Positions 56,670 to 64,000 of a DNA stretch of 64,000 bases are shown here, piece by piece. Source of the stretch: Triticum aestivum. Taxonomy: Eukaryota; Streptophyta; Magnoliopsida; Poales; Poaceae. The notes beneath the pieces are model-generated. The model had not been told where the DNA came from and did not search any database. It worked only from the letters and a program-made list of their open reading frames with translations. The DNA is taken from NCBI RefSeq assembly GCF_018294505.1, contig NC_057809.1, positions 510,612,741 to 510,676,740 of the forward strand. Reading direction: 5' to 3'. The translations under genes and the position numbers were made by a program. Within the stretch, counting starts at the first letter, position 1; every line of letters begins with the position of its first letter.

Positions 56670-57759
56670 TGATATAGCACCGAAACTCGATGTGAGGTCC
56701 GATCGGTTGTTGCGGCCCGACCTTTCACAACACTCCACCACCAGCAGTAGCAACCTCTCGCCCGCGCACGCGATGTACACGAAGTAGAGGGTTTGAACCT
56801 TGCGGCCCAGCACGAGAAAACCAATCTCGACGAAGGTACTCACGTGCAAAACAATTTCCACGAAAAGAAATCGCAACACAAAGGTTTTCTAAAGATCCCT
56901 CCAAAACATGATACGGGTGTCTACCGTGAAAAACACATCGTGTCTATTTCATATAAAAATAACCTCCCATTACATTGACGCAATTGGCTTTATATATAGC
57001 CTGCACAAACACCTACGGTACATGATCTCAAAGAAAAAACAGTAACCGACCAACACCTCACGTATGTAACCAGGACAATAAACTAGCACACGTAAAAACT
57101 CTTTTCTAATTAAACTACCTTTTAAACCTCGGCTGACCCTAAATTTACAACCGAAAAATAATGGTGGTGGACCCCAGCCCGTGTCTTTTAATGACATGAA
57201 ATCATGTACTAACTTCCAACTCTTTCCACGTTGAGCACTTTTCTCTTTACGTGGAGGCAGCAAAAACAGAAATAAATATCTGCCTTTTATCTTCTTGATG
57301 GATCCCAACAAATCAGCCAATATGTCTCCTGTTTTATTATCTCTGATCAAAATACCTAACTTGCATGCAAATTCATGAGCAATCCTTGGCCGATCTATTT
57401 CCTTCAAAAGATAAAAGCAAACTCCCTTTGTACTGTGCGTGCATGTACTAGTTTGTTTTAGCATGGACCCAATGATGCACCCGGTCAGCTCTAGGTTTGC
57501 TCCTCTAGTTGACTCATGTGTAATTTCCTGATTGGCCAATGTAATTGTCATTTGTCTGAACTTGCTCTGATCGTTGCACCATGTTGCATGCACGCATGTA
57601 ACGGCGACTTGCTCATCAGCGTCTTCGTATTTCTGCTATATCCAGGTTGAAACATATACATCACCCTCTAAGACTACTATTGGCGCGACGACAACTGGAT
57701 CCTGAATATTAGCTTGTGTGCCATCATTGTTGTCGGTACACTTAGAACCGGTCGTATCA
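56670..57759 (-). repeat. 3' LTR of the minus-strand retroelement
   Basis: The minus-strand LTR starts TGATACGACCGG at 57759, after the polypurine tract, and ends GGTGCTATATCA at 56670. The TATA box is at 56998-56989. Between about 56795 and 57759 it matches the other LTR with roughly 2% differences by eye, but the last 125 bases (56670-56795) differ at about one base in five. Confidence 0.88.
56970..57593 (-). CDS. 207-codon ORF in the U3 region of the 3' LTR, unknown function
   Basis: The counterpart of the ORF at 58723-59346, equal in length, starting MHATWCNDQSKFRQMTITLA at 57593. Differences are substitutions only (for example PPPLFFGCKF against PPSLLFGCKF). In a 3' LTR it could in principle be expressed from the element transcript. 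No known family is recognised. Confidence 0.35.
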   Translation of the reverse strand: MHATWCNDQSKFRQMTITLANQEITHESTRGANLELTGCIIGSMLKQTSTCTHSTKGVCFYLLKEIDRPRIAHEFACKLGILIRDNKTGDILADLLGSIKKIKGRYLFLFLLPPRKEKSAQRGKSWKLVHDFMSLKDTGWGPPPLFFGCKFRVSRGLKGSLIRKEFLRVLVYCPGYIREVLVGYCFFFEIMYRRCLCRLYIKPIASM

Positions 57760-58657
57760 TCCTCCTCCCCTTGAAACAAAACCGTCCTCGGTTTTGAGGC
57801 GATCTCTTGAACAATATTTTGATTTGCAGATTGAACGACAACCGTGACAATTTCAGCAGCTTCGACCCTTTTATTGTCTACTTCTTTCTGCTTATTAATC
57901 TTTTCAAGATGTTCTTTCCTCCAAGCAATAAAACGGTCGTCTCCCATGGACACGAGGTCGTACTTCTTTCCCTTCTTGAGGGTATATGTGTGTGTTAGAC
58001 AATCAAACATAACATCATGCTCTCTGTACCATGGCTCGCCCAACAATAAGTGACACGAAATCATCGGTGCCGAAATCACGTCGCACAAGACCTCACAAAA
58101 ATATTTTCCCAAAAAAACGGTACCTTGGTCTGGTGCGTGACAGTGAGCTCTTCATAACCCCAACAAAACGAGTATGGTTGTGGATGTGGTGTCATTGATA
58201 GCTCCAACTTCTCCACCATCTCGATGCTTGCGGTGTTGGTCAAACTCATGTGATCGATCGTCATGGCACACGATCTCTCTCTCACCACCACACGGGTGTG
58301 AAAAAGCCCGGCCCAGCGGCCTTCCTCCTCCAACTGAAATCCATAGCTTAACTTACTAAATGATGATGCGCTCGTCACCTTCTCCATAGTGTCGTGAACA
58401 ACCTTGCTCTGAATACCACCTGATGTAGACCGAACCCCGTTGGCGAGATCCGGTCTGTTGTTGCGGCCCGACCTTTCACGACACTCCATCTTCAGCAGCA
58501 GTAGCCTCTCACCCGTGCACGCGATATGCACGAAAAATAGAGGGTTTGAACCTTGCGGCCCAGCACGAGAAAACCAATCTCGACGAAGGTACTCACGTGC
58601 AAAACAATTTCCACGAAGAGAAATCGCAACACAGAGGTTTTCTAAAGATCCCTCCAA
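57636..58657 (-). pseudogene. gypsy protease-like ORFs crossing the PBS and PPT of the minus-strand element
   Basis: One minus-strand frame (58657-58076) opens inside the 5' LTR (MEGSLENLCVAISLRGN), crosses the primer site and reads RVVVRERSCAMTIDHMSLTN and EMVEKLELSMTPHPQPYSF, blocks that match the retropepsin region of gypsy gag-pro (the usual IDGGS is IDHMS here). A second frame (58112-57636) carries CHLLLGEPWYREHDVMFDCL and KKGKKYDLVSMGDDRFIAWR, the family's region after the protease. It runs across the polypurine tract into the 3' LTR, ending DVYVSTWI. The two frames overlap by 37 bases, so a frame change separates them. Without the catalytic Asp-Gly pair, proteolysis is unlikely. Confidence 0.65.
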
Positions 58658-59511
58658 AACATGATACGGGTGTCTACCTTGAAAAACACATCGTGTCTAT
58701 TTCATATAAAAATAACCTCCCATTACATTGACGCAATTGGCTTTATATATAGCCTGCACAAACACCTACGGTACATGATCTCAAAGAAAAAACAGTAACC
58801 GACCAACACCTCACGTATGTAACCAGGGCAATAAACTAGCACACGTAAAAACTCTTTTCTAATTAAACTACCTTTTAAACCTCGGCTGACCCTAAACTTA
58901 CAACCGAATAATAATGATGGTGGACCCCAGCCCGTGTCTTTTAATGACATGAAATCACGTACTAACCTCCAACTCTTTCCACGTTGAGCACTTTCCTCTT
59001 TACGTGGAGGCGGCAAAAACAGAAATAAATATCTGCCTTTTATCTTCTTGATGGATCCCAACAAATCAGCCAATATGTCTCCTGTTTTATTATCTCTGAT
59101 CAAAGTACGTAACTTGCATGCAAATTCATGAGCAATCCTTGGCCGATCTATTTCCTCCAAAAGATAAAAGCAAACTCCCTTTGTACTGTGCGTGCATGTA
59201 CTAGTTTGTTTTAGCATGGACCCAATGATGCACCCGGTCAGCTCTAGGTTTGCTCCTCTAGTTGACTCATGTGTAATTTCCTGATTGGCCAATGTAATTG
59301 TCATTTGTCTAAACTTGCTCTGATTGTTGCACCATGTTGCATGCACGCATGTAACGGTGACTTGTCATCAGCGTCTTCGTATTTCTGCTGTATCCAGGTT
59401 GAAACATATACATCACCCTCTGAGACTACTACTGGCGCGACGACAACTGGATCCTGAATATTAGCTTGTGTGCCATCATTGTTGTCGGTACACTTAGAAC
59501 CGGTCGTATCA
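58421..59511 (-). repeat. 5' LTR of the minus-strand retroelement
   Basis: The minus-strand LTR starts TGATACGACCGG at 59511 and ends CGGTCTACATCA at 58421, next to the primer site. The TATA box TATATATAAA is at 58751-58742. It is nearly identical to the other LTR except for the last 125 bases. A 207-codon frame (58723-59346) lies mostly upstream of the TATA box. Confidence 0.88.
58723..59346 (-). CDS. 207-codon ORF in the U3 region of the 5' LTR, unknown function
   Basis: The minus-strand frame starts MHATWCNNQSKFRQMTITLA at 59346 and stops at 58723. It contains a His/Cys-rich segment, ILADLLGSIKKIKGRYLFLF and a C-terminal FLRVLVYCPGYIREVLVGYC. The same frame is intact in the 3' LTR (56970-57593) despite several substitutions and no frameshift. 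It overlaps the TATA box at its 3' end, so it would have to be read from an upstream promoter. No domain is recognised. It may be an old gag or pol tail now inside the LTR. Confidence 0.35.
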   Translation of the reverse strand: MHATWCNNQSKFRQMTITLANQEITHESTRGANLELTGCIIGSMLKQTSTCTHSTKGVCFYLLEEIDRPRIAHEFACKLRTLIRDNKTGDILADLLGSIKKIKGRYLFLFLPPPRKEESAQRGKSWRLVRDFMSLKDTGWGPPSLLFGCKFRVSRGLKGSLIRKEFLRVLVYCPGYIREVLVGYCFFFEIMYRRCLCRLYIKPIASM

Positions 59512-59516
59512 TCAGC

Positions 59517-60124
59517 CTCATCCGTTTGGCATTACTGCTCCAGCCACTAGTGGAGACCTGCAGGAGCTAATCGAAGAAAGAGAATCCATGACAGAACTCC
59601 TCCGACAACACCTCCAGAAAGCTCAGCAGCGCATGAAGAAACAGGCAGACAAACATCGCAGTGAGCGCGCGTTTCAAGTGGGGGATCAGGTTTTTCTCAA
59701 AGTGCAGCCTTACCTGCAAACCTCGTTGGCTGCTCGTTGCAATCAGAAACTATCGCTGAAGTACTTCGGACCGTACACAGTGCTGAGTCGTGTGGGCGCT
59801 GTGGCATACAAGCTTGATTTTCCAGCCAGTTCTCGAATCCATTACGTGCTTCATGTTTCGCAGCTGAAGAAACAAGTGCCGCCCAAGATGACCAGCGAGC
59901 CAGACGTCTCCATGGTCGCTCCAAGATCGTTGTGTCCTCTCCGTTCTGAGGCGGTGGTGCAAAAGCAGCTCTTCCAGCGCGGTGGCAAGTTGAAACCTCG
60001 CCTCAAGGTGCGTTGGGCGGGGCCGAAGTGAAGATTAGGATACCTGGGAGGAAGCCTTTGTTCTGCATCAACAGTTTCCTACTCACCCGGCTTGGGGTCA
60101 AGCCGCGTCGCAAGGGGTGGGGAA
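59517..60124 (+). pseudogene. Reina-type integrase C-terminus and chromodomain remnant
   Basis: This continues the integrase after the nested element; EALYGYQ before and PHPFGITAP after join without loss once one copy of TCAGC is removed. The frame to 60031 contains QVGDQVFLKVQPYLQTSLAA, YFGPYTVLSRVGAVAYKLDF and YVLHVSQLKKQVPP (GPY/F module). The chromodomain-like end reads LKPRLKVRWAGPK before a stop, and in another frame DTWEEAFVLHQQFPTHPAWG up to the LTR. A short frame change therefore separates its two halves. Confidence 0.85.
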
Positions 60125-60383
60125 TGTCATGTGGTGGCCCAACCCGGGAAGAAGGCCCAAGGCCTCAAGACGCAGTCGCCAGCTCGATCGAGCCTGGCGG
60201 GCCCAACAAGTCCAGCAGACGACGACCAGCAGCAAGGAGGGGAAATAAGGAGGTGGAGCACGGGCAGGAGGAGGGGCGGAGAATTAGCACATGCTGAACT
60301 TCCCTTTCCTTCTTCCCCAATCCTTCCTCCTGTATCCAGAATTGTAATCAAAGGAGGGCCAAAATCCTACCGAGGGCATAACA
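60125..60383 (+). repeat. 3' LTR of the Reina-type element
   Basis: Starts TGTCATGTGGTGGCCC and ends GAGGGCATAACA, followed by ACGTT. It is 259 bp, equal in length to the 5' copy with five substitutions. Confidence 0.93.
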
Positions 60384-60388
60384 ACGTT

Positions 60389-60720
60389 GTACCAGCATCA
60401 GACTCAAAGTCTTTGTGCACGCAAAGGCAATACTCCTGTCAATTATATACTCCTATATTCGCAAAAATAAAAAAAATACTTGTAGTATAAGGGATGATGG
60501 AGTATCTACCTCATCGGGGCATCGGCTCCTGCGAGTGCGCTCAGCACCATCCATTTAGTGCCCGCTTCCTGCCGATGATTCTCTGGCGCGCTCTGCACCG
60601 TCCGCACCCAACCAATTTCTTTGGGAGTCCATGACGCATGGGCCAAGGGCACCCGTGGGGACACCTTTTTGCGATGGTATTCGTGGCATGCGCATGTGCC
60701 GATGATTCTCGTGCGCTGCT
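60389..60720. other. flank of the Reina-type element, nothing recognised
   Basis: About 330 bp after the ACGTT duplication. An AT-rich stretch (60430-60510) has TACTCC-like ends that recall a decayed Stowaway MITE, but no TA duplication or matched inverted termini could be set. The rest has no feature. Confidence 0.3.
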
Positions 60721-61130
60721 CCACGTGTGTAGTGTAAAAAATGATCACGAATTTAGAAATATTTCATGATTTCTACGAAATTGGTCGCGAATTTAAGAAA
60801 TGTTCATGATTCTAAAAATGTTCAAGATTTCGAGAAAACTGTTTCATGAATTTGAAAACATTTCATGATTTTAAAAAATGTTTACGTTTGCAAAAAATGA
60901 TCGTGTATTTTAAAAAATGTTCACAATTTCAAAAAATATTCATGATTTAAGATATTGTTGATGAATTTGTAAAAACAAAACCATGCCTTTAAAAATGTTC
61001 ATCATTTCATAAAAACTTTGCGACTTTGGAAAATATTCACGAATTTAAAAGATTTTGAAAATTTAGAAAAACAAGAATAAAAACCAAAACAAACAAACGG
61101 AAAAGAAATGAAACAAGAAAAATCCAGTTC
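60720..61130. repeat. degenerate short-motif repeat block, A-rich strand
   Basis: Dozens of diverged copies of phrases like AAAAATGTTCATGATTT and CACGAATTTAGAAA follow one another every 15-30 bases. Open frames inside it are chance. It is related to 62780-63440 in the same orientation and to 61610-61920 in the opposite one. Confidence 0.7.
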
Positions 61131-61436
61131 AGGGAGGGTTGGCCCGGCTCGCTACCTCGGTTCCCAGCAACCTACGCGTTATATAGGAACCACGTGAGCA
61201 GGAGCACATGGGCTAGCACATGTAGCGAGCGCTCGGTCGCTTCTCGCCCCGTCTGGTCGCTGGCTCGGGGACTTCCTATATGGCGCGTGGGGCCAAATCC
61301 TATTCGGCGCCCGCTGCGCCCGATACAGGTGTTTCTACTAACTGGCGCATACCCCCTCGTCATATTGGGCCGGCCCAGTTTTGACAATTTTTCGGTTTGC
61401 CAATTTTTCGGTTTTCAAAACTGCAAAAACATCGCG

Positions 61437-61505
61437 AGCACTGGGTTTCGAACCGCGACGGGGGACTTGAAGATACGACACGACAACCACCTGACCACTT
61501 TCACT
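61437..61505 (-). other. tRNA-like pol III promoter motifs (A and B box)
   Basis: On the minus strand TGGTCAGGTGG (61497-61487) fits a tRNA A box, and GGTTCGAAACC (61454-61444) fits a B box, 32 bases apart as in tRNA genes. The region would not fold into a full cloverleaf with an acceptor stem that I can see, so it is a tRNA-derived module of a repeat and not a tRNA gene. Confidence 0.4.
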
Positions 61506-61509
61506 CGGT

Positions 61510-61960
61510 GAGGTTAGCTACATGTTTTTCTTTCTTTTCTACGTCTTCTTCTTTTCTTTTTTTCTCTCTTTTTTCAAATTCGCAAAACTTTCTTTCTTTA
61601 TGACTTTTCTTCTGCAAAATCGATGAACTTTTTTCCGAATTTTGATGAATTTTGTTGACAAATTTGATGAACCTTTTTAAAAAATTGATGAACTTTTTCC
61701 AAATTTGATGAACTTTTTTTTCAAATTTGATGAACTTTTTCAAATTCGTTGAACTTTTTTCAAATTCTCTGAACTTTTTTAAAATTTTATGAACATTTTC
61801 CAAATTAGATGAACTTTTTTCCTATTTAAATGTTTTTTTAAAATTCGATAAACTATTTTCAAATTTAATGAACTTTTTTTTCAAATTAGATGAACTTTTT
61901 TCAAATTCGATGAATTTTTTGCTAAGAACAGAAGTACATACTGTAGCAAACCAGTTAGTT
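61510..61960. repeat. degenerate short-motif repeat block, T-rich strand
   Basis: A pyrimidine tract (61526-61612) leads into about fifteen copies of TGATGAACTTTTTTCAAATT-like units, the complement type of the block at 60720-61130. The GC-rich core between the two (61130-61510) includes the tRNA-like motifs. Confidence 0.7.
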
Positions 61961-62380
61961 TTTTCCCTAATAAAAATAGCACATACTATAGTATTTTGTT
62001 TTGAGCGAAGAAAAGAAACAATTGATCGAGCAGGAAGCCAGCGATCGAACAGACTACTAGCTTGCGAGCGGCGGGCAGCCTGCGAGCGTTGTTGGGCCAG
62101 GCCCATGCAAGCGACGCACTGGGCGCCGGTTTCGCTAACGAGCGCAGAAGGCGCCAACGAGGAGAACTCCGCCGTTTAGGAAATGCCCGCGCGTGGGGCG
62201 CCCCCCACTCGCGCGGTAGCCCGCACCACTGCGCCCCCGCGCGCCCAGTTGGGCTGGCCCATGCGCTGGGCGGGCGCCCCTCTGTTTTTCGTTTTTGTTT
62301 GTTTTACTTTTCCCTTTTTATGTTCTGTTTTCTGTTTATGTTTATCCTATATTAAAATAATTCGGTATTATATCTAAAAT
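61961..62380. other. GC-rich core with GGGCGCC/GCGCCC motifs, unclassified repeat
   Basis: Contains GGGCCAGGCCCATGC, GGGGCGCCCCCCACTCGCGC and TGGGCTGGCCCATGCGC, phrases that recur in unclassified Triticeae repeats associated with the short-motif blocks. No gene is supported; overlapping frames are compositional. Confidence 0.45.
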
Positions 62381-62399
62381 TCAAAATATTGTGAATTGT

Positions 62400-63440
62400 C
62401 ATAAGAAAAGTTCTTGAATTCAAAAATATTTGTGATTCAAAAGAATGACCTTCTTTTTATTTTGATGAACATTTATTAATAATGATGAATATTTTTTACA
62501 TTTCATGAATTTTTATTTACTTTCACGAATATTTTTTGAAAATGATAAACAAAATTTTAGTTTAATGAGCATTCTTTTTAGGTCGGTGAACATTTTTTGC
62601 ATTTTGGTGAACATTTTATAAATCGAATGGACAAAAATGTTGAACTCAATGAACATTTGTTGAAAATAATGATTTTTTTACATTTAATGGACATTTTCCT
62701 AAGTCAGTGAACAATTTTGAATATTGGTGAATTTTTTTAATCCGGTGAACAAAAATGTTGAATTCGATGACAATGATGATAAAAAATATTCATGATTACA
62801 GAAAAATGCTCTGGAATTCAAAAACTGTTCACGAATTTGTAAAAAAATGTTCATAATTAAAAAAAATCACGATTCAGAAAAATGTTCGCTAATTAGAAAA
62901 ATGTTCACGAATTTGGAAAAAATGTACATGACTGAAAATAATGTTCGCTAATCCTGAAAATGTTCAGGAATTTGGAAAAAAAGGTTCACAATTCAAAACA
63001 AATGTGCGCTAATTCTAAAAATGTTCACGACTTTGAAAGTGGTTCACAATTCAAAAAAGGATCACAATTCAAAACAAATGTGCGCTAATTCTAAAAGTGG
63101 TTTTGAAACAAATTCTTTAATTTTAAAATGTTCTTTATTTTAAAAAAAATGTTCATGAGTCGACAAACAAGTTCATGACTTAAAAGAATGTTCGCATATT
63201 TCTAAAAAATGTTCGTGAGTTTTCAAAAAAATGTTCACGATTTAAGAGTAAAGTGAGTTTTCGCAAATTTAAGAAAATGTTGACGATTTCAATAAAATGT
63301 TCGTCAGTTTTAAAAAATGTGCACGGTTTCAAAAAAATGTTCATGATTTAAGAGTAACGAATTAGTAAAATAAAACCATGATTTTGAAAAAAAGTTCATC
63401 ATTCCAAAAAAAAGATTTTACAAACAAATCGTGAATTAAT
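62400..63440. repeat. paired short-motif repeat blocks in opposite orientation
   Basis: Copies of GATGAACATTTTTT (62450-62770) are followed by copies of AAAAAATGTTCACGAATTT and GTTCATGATT (62780-63440). The switch in strand composition near 62775 suggests an inverted arrangement or the junction of two elements. Confidence 0.65.
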
Positions 63441-64000
63441 CGAATTTTCGGAAATGAAAAAACAACAATAAAAACAAAAAATTAAAAGTAAAGAAAAAAT
63501 GAAAAGAAAAAAGAAAAAGAAAAAGAAAAAGAAAAACCGAAAAACCCGGTTCAGGGAGAACCTTCCCAAACCCGGTTAGGGTGAAACCCCAAAATGGGCC
63601 CGTCGATAGAACAGCCGCGGGCGCGGTACGCCCTATACAGAACCCGCGCTGGCTCGAGCCCTGTTTGACCGGTCGCGACTTACCAGTTTGATTGGTCAAC
63701 CTTTGATTTAAAAAACAAAAAATACGTAAAAATTCGTATTTTTTTGATAAAAACGAGAATGAAAAAATGTTCAAGTATTTTGTAAAAAGTTCATTCAATT
63801 TTTTTTAGAAACATTTCATGAAACTTTAAAAAAATACCGATTATGAAAGTCCATTGATTTTGAAAATAATCTCATCAAATTTTCATTGATTTTGAAAACA
63901 GTTCACAAATTTGAAATAACTTCATCAAATTTGAAAATAGTTCATCAAATTTGAAAACGCTTCAATGATTATTTAAAAAAACTCAATATTTTAATGAGTT
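63441..64000. repeat. A-rich spacer, GC-rich core and further short-motif repeats to the window edge
   Basis: An (AAAAG)n tract (63490-63536) precedes AACCCGGTTCAGGGAGAACC, a core with GCCGCGGGCGCGG (63540-63700), and then A-rich motif copies (TCATCAAATTTGAAAATAG) to the end. The tract plus GTTCAGGG parallels 61080-61140, so two related units lie about 2.4 kb apart in direct orientation. Confidence 0.6.

Larger units (their letters stand above)
56670..59511 (-). mobile_element. short LTR retroelement in minus orientation, 661-bp internal domain
   Basis: Two copies of a 1.09 kb repeat (56670-57759 and 58421-59511), each with TG...CA ends, surround 661 bp. The whole is flanked by TCAGC (56665-56669 and 59512-59516). 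On the minus strand the upstream repeat is followed by GGTGGTATTCAGAGCAAG, an initiator-Met-type primer site with one extra base. The downstream repeat is preceded by CAAGGGGAGGAGGA, a polypurine tract. Strand, LTR order and PBS/PPT therefore agree. The internal domain encodes only a gypsy protease-like fragment, so the element is non-autonomous. It interrupts the Reina-type integrase. Confidence 0.9.
28719..60383 (+). mobile_element. Ty3/gypsy chromovirus, Reina lineage, split by two nested elements
   Basis: LTRs of 259 bp (28719-28977 and 60125-60383) are flanked by the perfect duplication ACGTT (28714-28718 and 60384-60388). The internal domain is interrupted at 29034 by the Tekay-type element and at 56670 by a minus-strand LTR element. 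Domain order is gag with a CCHC-like knuckle, protease, RT, RNase H, integrase and a diverged chromodomain. By eye the LTRs differ at five positions (about 2%), so it is fairly young. The single pol frame nevertheless has at least three stops and several frame changes. Short LTRs and the C-terminal PAWGQAASQG phrase fit the Reina group. Confidence 0.9.

Noticed and set aside
60430..60515. Stowaway MITE
   Set aside because: TACTCC-like ends are visible, but inverted termini could not be matched and no TA duplication was found.
61437..61505. Functional tRNA gene
   Set aside because: A and B boxes are present, but no acceptor stem, anticodon arm or terminator was recognised.
1..64000. CRISPR arrays, operons, ribosome binding sites, phage or plasmid functions
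   Set aside because: The sequence is plant nuclear repeat DNA; no regularly spaced short repeats with unique spacers and no prokaryotic genes are present.

Overview
This 64 kb window is plant nuclear DNA made almost entirely of transposable elements inserted into one another. It looks like an intergenic stretch of a Triticeae genome (wheat, Aegilops or barley relatives). The Angela/BARE-type LTRs (start TGTTGGAAATATGCCC), the Sabrina/WHAM-type LTRs (start TGATACGTCTCCAACG), the Tekay and Reina chromoviruses, and the CACTA subterminal repeats all point there. I find no intact host gene, rRNA, functional tRNA, CRISPR array or prokaryotic feature. Boundaries below come from terminal motifs plus target-site duplications (TSDs) read by eye. 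Family names come from memory of Triticeae repeats and are less certain than the boundaries.

Left stack (1-24960). The outermost element is a Ty1-copia retrotransposon (Angela lineage) cut by the left edge of the window. Its pol remnant fills 1-2400 and its 3' LTR starts at 2618. A gag-protease-only Athila-type element (3671-24241, TSD CACCC/CATCC) sits inside that LTR, which resumes at 24247 and ends at 24960. The Athila-type element carries three further insertions: a Helitron on the minus strand (5659-11436) that holds gene fragments and a small CACTA (5791-7484, TSD CAA); an Angela solo LTR (12491-14207, TSD GATGT); and, in its 3' LTR, a 4.8 kb CACTA (18475-23319, TSD TCT) with a four-exon non-transposase gene on the minus strand.

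Middle (24961-28713). This is non-nested sequence of unclear origin: a GC-rich stretch that may be LINE-derived, an 87-bp tandem repeat whose length changes are multiples of three, and a possible isolated exon.

Right stack (28714-60388). A Reina-type chromovirus with 259-bp LTRs (28719-28977 and 60125-60383, TSD ACGTT) is split twice. A Tekay-type chromovirus (29034-52518, TSD ACGAT/ATGAT) lies in its leader. A minus-strand LTR element with a 661-bp internal domain (56670-59511, TSD TCAGC) lies in its integrase. The Tekay-type element has an extra ORF before gag, a deletion joining gag to the RT/RNase H boundary, and a 3' LTR broken by a composite of three Angela LTRs. In that composite two LTRs (36335-38064, 49265-50994) look like a matched pair. 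The third (42366-44110), with a 3.9 kb fragment of another gypsy-type element, looks foreign, and half of the Tekay LTR is present twice.

Right end (60389-64000). Unclassified AT-rich repeat DNA is built of degenerate short motifs in alternating orientation around GC-rich cores, one of which contains tRNA-like A and B boxes. The genes do not form a pathway; they are gag, protease, RT, RNase H and integrase remnants, transposon accessory genes and captured exons. Most have stops or frameshifts. The RNase H-integrase-chromodomain ORF of the Tekay-type element is the longest open frame.
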